Shown: piece by piece, positions 1-11,272 of the stretch
Layout of the letters: the number at the start of each line of letters is the position of its first letter
Position numbering within the stretch: position 1 is the first letter of the stretch
Source: Chaenocephalus aceratus
Taxonomy: Eukaryota; Chordata; Actinopteri; Perciformes; Channichthyidae
DNA: 64,000 nt
Assembly: GCA_023974075.1 (NCBI GenBank)
Contig: CM043785.1
Location: 22,075,169 to 22,139,168, forward strand
Direction of reading: 5' to 3'
Notes under the pieces: generated by a model
The model's database searches: none
Seen by the model: the letters and a program-made list of their open reading frames with translations, nothing else
What the model was told of the DNA's origin: nothing
Program-made: the position numbers and the translations under genes

Positions 1-73
1 TAATACAACAAATCATCATTGTTATTTTTGTAATTATTTAACCATACACAAAATTGATTCTTCAGAAAAATAC

Positions 74-1220
74 CTTCGGTGCCAGAAATATGTTCTCCCC
101 CTGTTTCACACAAAATGTCAGTGAAATATTAACATTTCATAAGATAGTGTGATTTACAACATACAGTGAGTGGGTTTCATATTTTAAGTTAACTATCTAA
201 TTAAAATGTGTACCTCCTTCAGTGAGACATCGGTGGTGTTCTATGAACGAAACGCATACAAAAGTAAATATCTGGCCTTTCATGTCAAACATAGTGTACT
301 GTATTAAACATAAAAAAAAAAAAAGTCATACTCTTACCTGAAATGTCACGTTGTCAACCTTAAAATGAATTACAATTAAAAAAAAAAAAAATCTGAGTTG
401 TTGCCAAACGCTCTAGTAAATTGTTAAGTGTGATACAATCACATGACAGAAAGCCTACCTTGAACGAAGGGGAAAACTACGGAGCCCTGGAGGGTTCATT
501 GTGAGAAAAATAAATAAAACGTGGCCACGCTTTAGTAACTCGTGCGCATGCTTTAGTAACTCGTGCGCACGAGTTACTAAAGCGTGCGCACGAGTTAATA
601 AAGCATGGCCTCGTTTTATTTAAATTGAGGGATTCCTGTCCGTGACTCACAGAATCTGCTGCTGCCCACAGCTGTTTTATAGAAGGAAAACATCCTTCAC
701 TTTATGAAATCTCTGTGGCACCAGTGGCCTGTACTACGAAGCAGGATTTGCTATTTACACTATTCATTCATGAAGTATGACGCTGCGCTGTCAGCACGCG
801 TCTCCATGTTTGTGATTGGTCAAATGTTGGTAACCCCGTCCCTTTCACGTGAACGCACTCTCAACCGGACAGAGAAACCCTGGTTGATTTGCTGAGTTAA
901 TAACCAGCTTCGTAGGACCGCTTAGCGACATCGCGTTTGTTAGGATTAGTTAAGCCGGGTAAATCAAACATATCCAGGGTCTGTTGAACTGGCTTCGTCG
1001 TACAGGGCACTGGAGGCAGTAACGTGTAATTCAGAAGAATCTGAGAAGAGCAGCACCAGCTGCAAAGAGCGGTGCCTTTTACTGTTTACTTCACTGCGTT
1101 GCCCTTCATTAGAACCGCTGGATAGAGATCGAGGCTTCTACGTTTAACCACACACACCTCTACACACATCGAACTACCAGAGTATTCCCCCTCGTTTTAT
1201 GAAGGATATGTCCTGTCACC

Positions 1221-1260
<40 letters not shown>

Positions 1261-3496
1261 GGTGGTGCGCTCCGCTCCGCTCCGCGTGTGCGTGTTCAGC
1301 ATTTGTTTTCAAATTACCACGAACAGTAATTTACACAAATCTGGTTCTCCATAGTTATATGTGTTTTCCCAAGTGAAAGAAATTCGTTTAATCTTAATCT
1401 CGATGTGCTATAGTCCTGCCGGAGTGCACCGGAACGAACGATACTATCATAAACAAATGCCCACACACACACAAAACGAGGCCACGCTTTATTAACTCGT
1501 GCGCACGCTTTAGTAACTCGTGCGCACGCTTTAGTAACTCGTGCGCACGCTTTAGTAACTCGTGCGCACGCTTTAGTAACTCGTGCGCACGCTTTATTAA
1601 CTCGTGCGCACGCTTTAGTAACTCGTGCGCACGCTTTAGTAACTCGTGCGCACGAGTTACTAAAGCGTGGCCACATTTTATTTATTTTTCTCTCTATGAA
1701 CCCTCCAGGGCTCCGTAGAAAACACCTAAAACCAGAAATAAATAATTGTAATTAATTTCTTATCATGACTCAAGACAATGTTAAAGTTTAATAGTAAGCT
1801 ACTTTCAAAGTCAGACATCCAATACTGATTCAGAATAAAACACATAAGCAACTAACATCAAATATAGATTATTTATCAAAATAGAAAAGAACAGTAATAG
1901 AGGGAGTATGGCGGGGCAGTATAAAGACATCCCAGTGTCCCTGGTGATGAGTGAACTAAAGACTTTAATGAAGTAGAGACTTAAATAATTACACTTTGTA
2001 TTACTTTTCCATTTGTGTACAGCTATAGTGTCTTTGTGAGCTTACCATTTCAACAGGGTTCCTCCTGTTGGGCCTGTGGCCTCTTGAAGGTCCTCTGTGT
2101 CCCCGATGCCTGCCGAACCTGTGATGAGGGACTCCAGAGACATCGGACATGAAACCTGGAGCCTGTGACGAGGAGAGATACAATGCTGATAACAGTACAA
2201 GGAAAAGGTAAAGTATGGCACGTTGCAATAGGTCTTGATAACCACTATGGTAATGTCTGAGCAAAATATAGAATATAGAAGTTGTTATTTTTTTAGGTAG
2301 TCTTTTTAATTGTAGGGACTTGCCCATATTTAGTGAAATAGGTCAGATGTAAGGTCAACTCTTGTTCAGATAATTACACTAAACAAATCTAAATATAGGC
2401 TAGTTATTACATGGAGAACTCTTTATTACAGTACGAGATCTCCTTTGGTCGCAACTGCATTATTTTAGCCCACTCCATGTCTTCGTTTTCTACAATTGAA
2501 TATCCTGTACCCAGTTTATTAGCTGTAAGCATACTTTTTTTAATTTTATTTCCAAAACAAACAGAAATATAAAAACAACAATTTGTGGTGTTTCGAGAGA
2601 GGTGGATGGTGTAACATTGATTGATTAATCACAGGTTGTCTGCACAGTATGCTGGTTGGCAAATAACTTCAGTAATTCCTTAAATAGTAACAGAGCATAA
2701 ATAAAAGTTATTTTTGTAATCTTTAAAAGAGAAATCTGAACATTAGAATAAGTAAGGTTCAACATTTCATTTTGTTGACATATTAGGGTCAAATGTTTTT
2801 TGAACAACAGTCATTTTGTTATCAGTCAGTTGTTTGTCATGTATCTAGGAATAATACAGTTGTTTGTATAAATCAGGCTATGAATACAATATAAAGAAAC
2901 CTCTCTGTAAAGACCTTCAGGAAATAGATATGAATGAATGAAATATATTGTATTTTATTTGATGTATAAACACTAAATTCCACTGAACTGGAGAGTATTA
3001 CAATGACTAATTTGAAGATAACATCCCTTAAAGATATATGTTTTAAAATAACATATGTACATATACATACTACAAAATATTACAGGTTGAATAAAGCAAG
3101 AGTCATTAACTAAAATATATCACCATCTAACTTCCCGAGTTTACTGGAACAAGAGATGAGACCGGAATCACTGATTATCTGCAACCAACATTGCATCAAA
3201 ATGAAATAATAAGTATAGCTTTTGAAACAACACATACCCATGATGGCCGTCCAGATTCTTCACCTGACCCGCATCCATCTTCAGGGGCTTGGGTCACCAA
3301 TAGCTCATCGTCACCTCGCTAAACACATACATTAAAAACATGAATACTTGCCGAGGGTAAAAGCACTTCTGGACCCGTGTGTCTCTTAATATTTTGACTC
3401 TGTTACCTTAGAGTCTGCACCCAGCCTGCGTCCAGCTGCAGGCGGCTGAGCAGCTACTGCTGCCAAAAGTAAAACTACAATACACAAGAGCTGCAT
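74..3496 (-). CDS. SCPP gene C, copy 1; 3' part outside window, transposon inside a coding exon
   Basis: Same gene as C3 (see that entry for the protein). Visible exons, in transcript order: signal peptide 3407-3496, RGD exon 3238-3318, His/Arg exon 2046-2162, VFSPSFK exon, VDNVTFQ 338-358, NTTDVSLKE 214-240, GENIFLAPK 74-100; the remaining 3' exons would lie left of position 1. The non-coding first exon starts near 3592 (donor) with a TATA-like box at about 3641-3650. The 21-bp VFSPSFK exon is split: 459-477 and 1724-1725 are separated by a transposon with a 6-bp target duplication. All exons are phase 0, so skipping this exon would keep the frame; otherwise the copy is broken. Intron details (GAATCAA near 55-64) match C4-C6, not C2/C3. 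Confidence 0.8.
478..1717. mobile_element. Non-autonomous DNA transposon (TACGGAGCCC family), copy 1
   Basis: Terminal inverted repeats start TACGGAGCCCTGGAGGGTTC on the left and end with its complement on the right. The flanking direct repeat GAAAAC (472-477 and 1718-1723) is present once in the empty sites of C2-C6, which fixes a 6-bp target duplication. Inside are subterminal arrays of a ~22-bp unit containing CGCACGCTTTAGTAACTCGT in both orientations, a nested palindromic segment near 720-1012 (ends CAGTG/CACTG) and a short TG tract at 1221-1251. No transposase is visible. A second copy lies at 46197-47752 with its interior inverted. The family is not identified; Dada-type elements also make 6-7 bp duplications, but that is only a hint. 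Confidence 0.9.
1489..1668. repeat. Subterminal 22-bp satellite inside the transposon
   Basis: About eight head-to-tail copies of a 22-bp unit (ACTCGTGCGCACGCTTTAGT and close variants) ending in an inverted copy. A shorter version of the same array is at 527-604, and related copies occur at 46304-46395 and 47620-47705 in the second element. Confidence 0.85.
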
Positions 3497-3591
3497 GGCT
3501 TTTCAAGAACCTGAAAGAAATATAGAATTAAAATTCAACTTTGGCTACTTTACACCCTTAAAACAGACATTTAACATAGCTGAACCCTTAC

Positions 3592-4388
3592 CGTATATCA
3601 TCTACTGAAAGAAGTATGTGTGTGGGCCCTCATGCATTGATACTTATATCAGACATCAGATATTGAGACACACCACACATTTCTCAAAGCGACACATCTT
3701 GGTCACAATTACCCAATCATGTGCAAAACAGCAATTACCTCACAAATAGATGCTAATGTCTTCCTTATTGACTTTGATCCCTGTTCTTTGCAACATTATA
3801 CAACAAAACAACATTGGTGTCAGATATCAATAATTAATAATTTATACAGAAAATCTCTTTAGATACACCTTAGATTTGTATCAGTTTTCTTTTCAAACTT
3901 TTTTGGGAAATTGAGGGAAAAATGTTATTTAATTTCCTAGACCAAATAGATAATGAAATGCTTTCATCATTGGGTGGCGCCCACTTCCTGTCTAAGCCTT
4001 TAAGTCACCTTATTTGTAATCATAAGACCAGGTATTATGACCGTCTGTTTTTTTGTTGCTAAAATTAAAGGGTTGAGAATAAGGAGAAGGAATAGTTCGT
4101 ACATAATGGTGGTAAGAAACACATTTTTCTGACTATATTAAATTGATATAATGATTACCATTTGAGAAAAATCCAACGGACTATTATTTCTGATACAATT
4201 TAGGAAATGATTTCTGCCTATGATCCGAGGGTGGTTTCCATCTCTGATGATTAGCCACACACCTTGAAATGTTGAGGTAGAATATTTCCTAAACTTGTTT
4301 GTAATTTCACAACCTCGCTGTTTGCTAATGAGATGACATGCGCTTCTGTACCTGTTTATAAGCAAAGCTCAACACTCAGAGAAACTCA
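3592..4388. promoter_or_regulatory. Divergent intergenic region between C1 and A1
   Basis: The start regions of C (minus strand) and A (plus strand) face away from each other across about 0.8 kb. A TATA-like box for C is near 3641-3650 and a TATAA box for A at 4357-4361. The same arrangement recurs between A2/C4, A3/C5 and A4/C6 with near-identical sequence, so the two genes may share regulatory sites; that sharing is inferred. Confidence 0.5.
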
Positions 4389-4442
4389 AAAACCTCCTTG
4401 ACTCTCTACGAGACAATCTGCTGAAGTTGTGAAGAATTGAAG
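4357..4442 (+). promoter_or_regulatory. Core promoter and 5'UTR exon of gene A1
   Basis: TTATAAGC at about 4356-4363 is a TATA box. About 30 bp downstream starts a non-coding exon ending AATTGAAG before GTAATT at 4443. The next exon (from 4534) carries the ATG. A separate untranslated first exon is the usual SCPP layout. Confidence 0.7.
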
Positions 4443-4548
4443 GTAATTATATATTTTATTTCTATACTTCTAAGTGGGAATTTGCTCATATTTTAGAAAA
4501 CCTGCATCACTATTTATTTCTTCCTTCTAACAGATCATCACTGTAACC

Positions 4549-5292
4549 ATGCTGAAGCTAGCTCTTGTTCTTGGATGCCTCCTGAGCCTGGCTCTGGCTC
4601 AGCCTGTAAGTGTAACATTTTCAAACTTAATATCAATACTTTTCTTCTTATACCGTGATAAAAGTATTTAAATTGCAAAAGTAAAATGAAGGCAGTATCA
4701 TAATTGTGGCTTTCCCTACAGATGGACACCGAGCACAAAAGACTTGCTCGCTCAAGCTCTGGCTCTGACTCTGACTCTGACTCAAATTCAAATGAGGTGA
4801 CTGCTTTCTCTATCCTCTACAGTTCAACATTAAAAACACTTGATTGTGAAATGATATACAATTCCCTAGCTACTCCTCTGCTTTCTATTTGACAATGACT
4901 CTCTGATTTTCTTGCAGAACAACAACAACAACAATAACCAGCAGGCCATTAACGCCCAGTTGATTCAGGCTATAATTCAGCTGTTAAACCGGCTAGCTCC
5001 TACTGCTGCTCCTGCTCCTCCTGTTCCTGCTCCTCCTGCTGTTCCTGCTCCTCCTGCTGTTCCTGCTCCTCCTGCTGTTCCTGCTCCTACTGCTGCTCCT
5101 GCTCCTCCTGCTGTTCCTGCTCCTCCTGCTGTTCCTGCTCCTCCTGCTGTTCCTGCTCCTCCTGCTGTTCCTGCTCCTCCTGCTGTTCCTGCTCCTACTG
5201 CTGCTCCTGCTCCTCCTGCTGTTCCTGCTCCTCCTGCTGTTCCTGCTCCTCCTGCTGTTCCTGCTCCTCCTCCTGGTGGTCTTAAGTTTTGA
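4549..5292 (+). CDS. SCPP gene A, copy 1: acidic Ser/Asp protein with Ala-Pro-Val repeat tail
   Basis: Three coding exons, all phase 0: 4549-4605 (MLKLALVLGCLLSLALAQP, a clear signal peptide), 4722-4796 (25 residues with a KRLAR basic step followed by SSSGSDSDSDSNSNE), 4918-5292 (Asn run, an amphipathic LIQAIIQLLNRL stretch, then Pro-Ala-Val repeats, ending GGLKF). Product about 168 residues. The Ser/Asp stretch with an S-x-E site suggests Golgi-kinase phosphorylation and calcium binding, as in known SCPPs; this is family inference. AATAAA is at 5413-5418. It is the longest A copy because its minisatellite is expanded and carries TAAPAP interruptions. It reads EHKRL where A2-A4 read ERKRL. 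Orthology is not assigned. Confidence 0.85.
4999..5271 (+). repeat. 18-bp coding minisatellite in gene A1 (PAPPAV repeat)
   Basis: Tandem copies of an 18-bp unit (CCTGCTCCTCCTGCTGTT) coding Pro-Ala-Pro-Pro-Ala-Val, with some units reading Thr-Ala-Ala. Copy number differs in every A gene: about 5 in A2, 7 in A3, 8 in A4 and clearly more here. Confidence 0.9.
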
Positions 5293-5693
5293 TAAGGACA
5301 CTGAGTTGGATGGAAAACCATGTCATTTGTTGTGTACATGTGTGATGAAAATGTTTGTTTACACAATTTCCCTACTTCCTTGAATTGCATTTATTCCCTG
5401 TAGTTTCTACAAAATAAACTTCAATGTAAACAATATACCAGACATATTCGCTTTTCTTAAAACATAATGTGTATGATTAACTGTGTATGTGTGTATCATA
5501 AACATAATTATAGATGGATAGATAGTTACTCACAGTTTTTTGGGGAGATAGAAGCTGTGGAGGACCTTAGGGATCTTTCAGCAAAATAAAATATAAGAAG
5601 ATCGTGTTGTTTAAAGCGCCATAACACCTTCACTGTTCGCACCTCTGAGTATCTGTCTGACCCAGTTTGCCAGTTAATTGGATGACTGAGGAT

Positions 5694-5790
5694 TATAAAA
5701 GGTGGACCTGCTGACGGAGAACCGCTGCAAATCCTTGGTGACTTCCATTTAAATCATAAAATCATTAGAGCAATCATTGAGTATATGATG
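5694..5790 (+). promoter_or_regulatory. Core promoter and first exon of gene B1
   Basis: GATTATAAAAGG gives a TATA box at 5694-5700, about 260 bp after the A1 poly(A) signal. Downstream sequence matches 49209-49306, where the exon ends GTATAG before GTAGGC, a good donor. Here that donor is lost (GTATATGATG), so it is unclear how this first exon is spliced. Equivalent boxes are near 19470 (B2), 26899 (B3) and 34367 (B4). Confidence 0.6.
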
Positions 5791-5912
5791 TACTTGTTTT
5801 TATGTTAAATTAGCAGATTAACTTGATTCCTTTTTTGATCTTCAAAAGATCAGGCCTGTCTCTGCTAGACGGCTGGTTTTGATTTTGTACGTGTGTTGTA
5901 CGTGTGTACAGC

Positions 5913-7471
5913 ATGTATGTGTTCCAGCAGCAGCGGCCCGAGGTGCTGTTTCCACAGATGGTGAACTTTAACCCTCAATTAGCCAATCCCTTCGGCCCCC
6001 AGGGGCCTCAGCTGTTTTTTCCCAATCAGGGCAACCAACTCACACCAATGATGTTCCCCAACGGCCAGCAAGAGCAGCTTGGACCTCCACAGGATCCCAA
6101 CGCTCCTGAAGTTCCTCAGCAGCCCCAAAACCCTTTTCAGGTGCAACCAAACAGCATGGACACACACGGATACTTTTGTTTAAATACTCAGTCTTATCGC
6201 TTCACCTGCTGCTTCTCACAGTCATGTAGAGAAATTATTAACTTTTTTAAATTTCTTTTAGATGTTTCCACAATTTCAATACCCATCTTATGGATTTCCT
6301 CAGTTTCCCAGACAGCAGGTAGGAAAACGTTTTAACCTGTGTGCGAACCTAAACATCTTTATTTAGATGCTGACTTGAGATTTAAAGTGATTCCTTTATC
6401 CACAGGGCTACCCTTACTTTGTGCCTCCCTACGGCTATCCCCAGCAGAGGAACACTGTGGTGATGCAGCCCAACAACGGCCAGCAGCAGCTGGAGAGAGC
6501 CACACAGAGACCACAGCTCCCTCTGAAGGTGAGACACGCAACATGACATGAAATAAACCACCCTAACTGAATAGAGATTTGCTTTGTAGAGGCAGTCTAG
6601 ACGTCTTTATCTTATATCTTCTACATATTTACTCAATAAAGTATCATGAAGAACAGCTACTACTAAAACATTTAAAAACGTGATTGTGTAGCAACATCCT
6701 TTTGCCCCTTTAATTAAGGGTTAGAAAAACCACTAAACATAAGACTTAATGACGATAACATAGCTGCAGATGCTGAGTCATCTGCGGTGACTCTGATGCA
6801 AAATCGACTGTCTGCCTTTTGACCACACGCTGCTGAAATCATGTTACCTCAGTCCCATTCCAGTGTTGAATAAGTAATTGTTACATATCTGCACTGTTAA
6901 AAGATGCCTTATGCAGTTTGTATATTTCATGCTCAACACTATTATCTAGTTTCCTTGTTAATTTGTGAAATGTTGGTGTCTCAGGACTACATTTGTGTAT
7001 CTAACTTGAAAATTGTAATGACATGTGTAGGAAAATACTTATATGTATTTACTTTGCATATCTTCCCATTTTCAGCAGCCTTCCCAGCCTAAGGTGCAAA
7101 CTGAAAAAGTGAGTACAACCTATTGATTTTTGTAAATGTACTAATAAACCAAGGAGACAAATGTGCACCAGTCTAGACTAATTGCTGTGTTTTTGTAAAT
7201 TTCTACATCAGACATGGCCAATGGGGACAAAGAGAGAGTCTACTATGATTCCTCCTGATCCTCGTGGTGACACCTCCGGCCCAGGGATTGATGAGGTATA
7301 ATTTCCAATGTTGATGCCTTTAAAGCTTATGTACTTTCATTTGTATGCACGCAAACAAAACCATGATTTATGTAATTTGTCAATGTCAAAGCTTTGCAGG
7401 ATTGATAATTGTTTCGTTTTGTTTTGTTTCTCCAGGGTAACTCCAACTTCCCCTTCCTTTTTGAGCCTTAG
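5913..7471 (+). CDS. SCPP gene B, copy 1: P/Q-rich, ODAM/SCPP5-like, no signal-peptide exon seen
   Basis: Phase-0 exons: 5928-6140 (71 codons starting QQRPEVLFPQ), 6262-6318 (MFPQFQYPSYGF...), 6406-6528 (GYPYFVPPYGYPQQ...), 7076-7108 (QPSQPKVQTEK), 7212-7295 (28 codons with PRGDTSG, an RGD motif), 7436-7471 (GNSNFPFLFEP, stop). About 181 residues rich in Pro, Gln, Phe and Tyr, the composition of the P/Q-rich SCPPs (ODAM, SCPP5, enamel proteins). The exon that should encode the signal peptide is absent between the promoter and 5928; the only in-frame start is ATG at 5913 in unspliced sequence. Either the gene is 5'-truncated or an unseen exon is used. AATAAA is at 7651-7656. B1 reads GPQGPQ where B2-B4 read GPHGPQ. 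Confidence 0.75.
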
Positions 7472-7650
7472 ATGGGAAAAAACAACAATTCAATCATTCA
7501 AAATGCACTTCTGTGTTCGGCAATATCCCTTATTTTTCTGCAATATGTAATGGGGTGTGCTTTCTCCCAAATGCAATTTATACTTTTTATACTACACTGA
7601 AATCATCTTGCTTGTTTCAGGAATTTGCTCCTCGCTTTCACAACATGTCG

Positions 7651-7693
7651 AATAAAGAACTCTGCTAAAGTAATTTGTTTAAGACTTTTATTG
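7651..7693. terminator. Facing poly(A) signals of B1 and C2
   Basis: AATAAA for B1 (+) at 7651-7656 and the complement TTTATT for C2 (-) at about 7687-7692. The two convergent transcripts must end within a few bases of each other or overlap. The same pair recurs at 17478-17519, 24908-24949, 32375-32416 and 38492-38533. Confidence 0.75.
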
Positions 7694-7809
7694 TAGTACA
7701 CAGAAATTATGATTTTACAGGTAAAACCTGAATAACACAAATAATTTCTCAGACTATACTACAGGATAGAAAACCACAATCTTCTTTAAAGTTGGTTGAT
7801 CGCACTTAG

Positions 7810-7858
<49 letters not shown>

Positions 7859-7912
7859 CGTTGTTGTTGGTGGTGGTGGTGGTGTTGGTGTTGTTGTTGT
7901 TGTTGTTGTCTT
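7810..7912. repeat. CAA/CAC trinucleotide tract in the last exon of gene C2
   Basis: On the minus strand it reads as runs of AAC and ACC in the final C exon, after the stop codon of the standard transcript. Length and interruptions differ in each C copy (17254-17364, 24678-24794, 32136-32260, 38280-38377). Confidence 0.85.
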
Positions 7913-8028
7913 CCTGAGGAAAGTGTGAGGGGAGAACATTGTCAGCATAAGTCACTGTGGAAGATTGATGTTCAGGTGATTCATTTGAAATATTATCTCT
8001 CCAGTAACACCTTCACCTGTTGAAGTTG

Positions 8029-11000
8029 TCAGAAATCGTCTTCTGGATTTTCATCCTCTCCAGCATATTTACCAAGGGTTATCTTGAAAAAAGAGTTCAA
8101 ATTAAACAGTCAACGTCAATCCCCATTTGCAGAAGTTTCTTTAAATGTGAGGACAGTTTTATTTGTTTTATTAGCTTATTTCCCAAAAGTTCTGTGTTTC
8201 CCAGTTCAGTATAACAGTAATTATATGATTGGGACATTAACTGGTGATTTAATTGGAGTGTTGCATTACCATGTTTTAACATGACATAATATATAGAAAT
8301 CAATTTGTATATAAATATTGTCTGTACTTACAGGTTTCAAAACCCCAAACTCAATGGAGACCATGTTCTTTGAATGGAAAAAGAGAAATTATGATTATGA
8401 TTGAAATATGTATTATTAAATATATTAGATATATAGTGAATATCAGGAATTTACCGGCTGCGTGGCATTGTAGATTAGCTTCACATATTGCTGAAAAGAC
8501 AAACATATATCACAATGCAGAATACAGAAAACGGAAAAATGTATTAAAAAACATTTAATATAAAATCAAGCTAAATTCTGGAGTGTAAGTGTAAACAATG
8601 TAGAATAATTTTTTTTAAACTACAATTAAAGTTCAACAAACCCAGCGTACCCCACTCTGTGGAGGCCCGTGTCTTCCTCCCTATAAAAGAAGTTTGAGTC
8701 AGAATGTCTGAGCTTTGTTAATGCAACCATTGCTAAAAAGAGTTAAATAAGAATGTATACCCGATGATGGTGAGGTCCTCTTCTACCCTGCTAGGAATGG
8801 AGTGTCAGTCATTAGAATGTATTGATAATACAACAAATCATAATTGTTATTTTTGTAATTATTTAACCATACACAACACTGAAGAAAAATACCTTCGGTG
8901 CCAGAAATATGTTCTCCCCCTGTTTCACACAAAATGTCAGTGAAATATTAACATTTCATAAGATAGTGTGATTTACAACATACAGTGAGTGGGTTTCATA
9001 TTTTAAGTTAACTATCTAATTAAAATGTGTACCTCCTTCAGTGAGACATCGGTGGTGTTCTATGAACGAAACGCATAAAAAAGTAAATATCTGGCCTTTC
9101 ATGTCAAACATACAGTGTACTGTATTAAACATAAAAAAAAAAAGTCATACTCTTACCTGAAATGTCACGTTGTCAACCTTAAAATGAATTACAATTAAAA
9201 AAAATCTGAGTTGTTGCCAAACGCTCTAGTAAATTGTTAAGTGTGATACAATCACATGACAGAAAGCCTACCTTGAACGAAGGGGAAAACACCTAAAACC
9301 AGAAATAAATAATTGTAATTAATTTCTTATCATGACTCAAGACAATGTTAAAGTTTAATAGTAAGCTACTTTCAAAGTCAGACATCCAATACTGATTCAG
9401 AATAAAACACATAAGCAACTAACATCAAATATAGATTATTTATCAAAATAGAAAAGAACAGTAATAGAGGGAGTATGGCGGGGCAGTATAAAGACATCCC
9501 AGTGTCCCTGGTGATGAGTGAACTAAAGACTTTAATGAAGTAGAGACTTAAATAATTACACTTTGTATTACTTTTCCATTTGTGTACAGCTATAGTGTCT
9601 TTGTGAGCTTACCATTTCAACAGGGTTCCTCCTGTTGGGCCTGTGGCCTCTTGAAGGTCCTCTGTGTCCCCGATGCCTGCCGAACCTGTGATGAGGGACT
9701 CCAGAGACATCGGACATGAAACCTGGAGCCTGTGACGAGGAGAGATACAATGCTGATAACAGTACAAGGAAAAGGTAAAGTATGGCACGTTGCAATAGGT
9801 CTTGATAACCACTATGGTAATGTCTAAGCAAAATATAGAATATAGAAGTTGTTATTTTTTTAGGTAGTCTTTTTAATTGTAGGGACTTGCCCATATTTAG
9901 TGAAATAGGTCAGATGTAAGGTCAACTCTTGTTCAGATAATTACACTAAACAAATCTAAATATAGGCTAGTTATTACATGGAGAACTCTTTATTACAGTA
10001 CGAGATCTCCTTTGGTCGCAACTGAATTATTTTAGCCCACTCCATGTCTTCGTTTTCTACAATTGAATATCCTGTACCCAGTTTATTAGCTGTAAGCATA
10101 CTTTTTTTAATTTTATTTCCAAAACAAACAGAAATATAAAAACAACAATTTGTGGTGTTTCGAGAGAGGTGGATGGTGTAACATTGATTGATTAATCACA
10201 GGTTGTCTGCACAGTATGCTGGTTGGCAAATAACTTCAGTAATTCCTTAAATAGTAACAGAGCATAAATAAAAGTTATTTTTGTAATCTTTAAAAGAGAA
10301 ATCTGAACATTAGAATAAGCAAGGTTCAACATTTCATTTTGTTGACATATTAGGGTCAAATGTTTTTTGAACAACAGTCATTTTGTTATCAGTCAGTTGT
10401 TTGTCATGTATCTAGGAATAATACAGTTGTTTGTATAAATCAGGCTATGAATACAATATAAAGAAACCTCTCTGTAAAGACCTTCAGGAAATAGATATGA
10501 ATGAATGAAATATATTGTATTTTATTTGATGTATAAACACTAAATTCCACTGAACTGGAGAGTATTACAATGACTAATTTGAAGATAACATCCCTTAAAG
10601 ATATATGTTTTAAAATAACATATGTACATATACATACTACAAAATATTACAGGTTGAATAAAGCAAGAGTCATTAACTAAAATATATCACCATCTAACTT
10701 CCCGAGTTTACTGGAACAAGAGATGAGACCGGAATCACTGATTATCTGCAACCAACATTGCATCAAAATGAAATAATAAGTATAGCTTTTGAAACAACAC
10801 ATACCCATGATGGCCGTCCAGATTCTTCACCTGACCCGCATCCATCTTCAGGGGCTTGGGTCACCAATAGCTCATCGTCACCTCGCTAAACACATACATT
10901 AAAAACATGAATACTTGCCGAGGGTAAAAGCACTTCTGGACCCGTGTGTCTCTTAATATTTTGACTCTGTTACCTTAGAGTCTGCACCCAGCCTGCGTCC

Positions 11001-11063
11001 AGCTGCAGGCGGCTGAGCAGCTACTGCTGCCAAAAGTAAAACTACAATACACAAGAGCTGCAT
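8029..11063 (-). CDS. SCPP gene C, copy 2
   Basis: Mirror image of C3, with which it is nearly identical (coordinates sum to 25,167). Exons in transcript order: 10974-11063 (signal peptide), 10805-10885 (RGD), 9613-9729 (His/Arg), 9272-9292, 9157-9177, 9033-9059, 8893-8919, 8761-8787, 8651-8680, 8455-8490, 8332-8367, and 8017-8082 with the stop at 8029-8031; the last exon (7916 down to about 7670) is untranslated. All donors and acceptors are GT/AG and all phases 0. TATA-like box near 11207-11216, poly(A) signal near 7687-7692. No disabling change seen. It carries the TTCAGTG intron variant (about 8876) shared only with C3. Confidence 0.85.
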
Positions 11064-11272
11064 GGCTTTTCAAGAACCTGAAAGAAATATAGAATTAAAA
11101 TTCAACTTTGGCTACTTTACACCCTTAAAACAGACATTTAACATAGCTGAACCCTTACCGTATAGCATCTACTGTAAGAAGTATGTGTGTGGGCCCTCAT
11201 GCATTGATACTTATATCAGACATCAGATATTGAGACACACCACACATTTCTCAAAGCAACACATCTGTATGG

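Noticed and set aside
1489..1668. CRISPR-like array
   Set aside because: The 22-bp units are contiguous, without spacers, in a eukaryotic transposon.
2001..2327. 108-codon continuous frame through the His/Arg exon (also at 9568, 15273, 30149)
   Set aside because: Reads through good acceptor and donor sites of gene C; only the 117-bp exon inside is supported.
4977..5390. Minus-strand frames rich in Gly-Ala-Thr or Arg-Ser opposite gene A1
   Set aside because: They are shadows of the A minisatellite; signal peptide, splice sites and poly(A) signal all support the plus strand.
7754..8023. Open frames of poly-Cys or poly-Thr over the CAA tract near gene C
   Set aside because: They are frame readings of a trinucleotide repeat in the last C exon and its complement, with no start context or conservation beyond the repeat.
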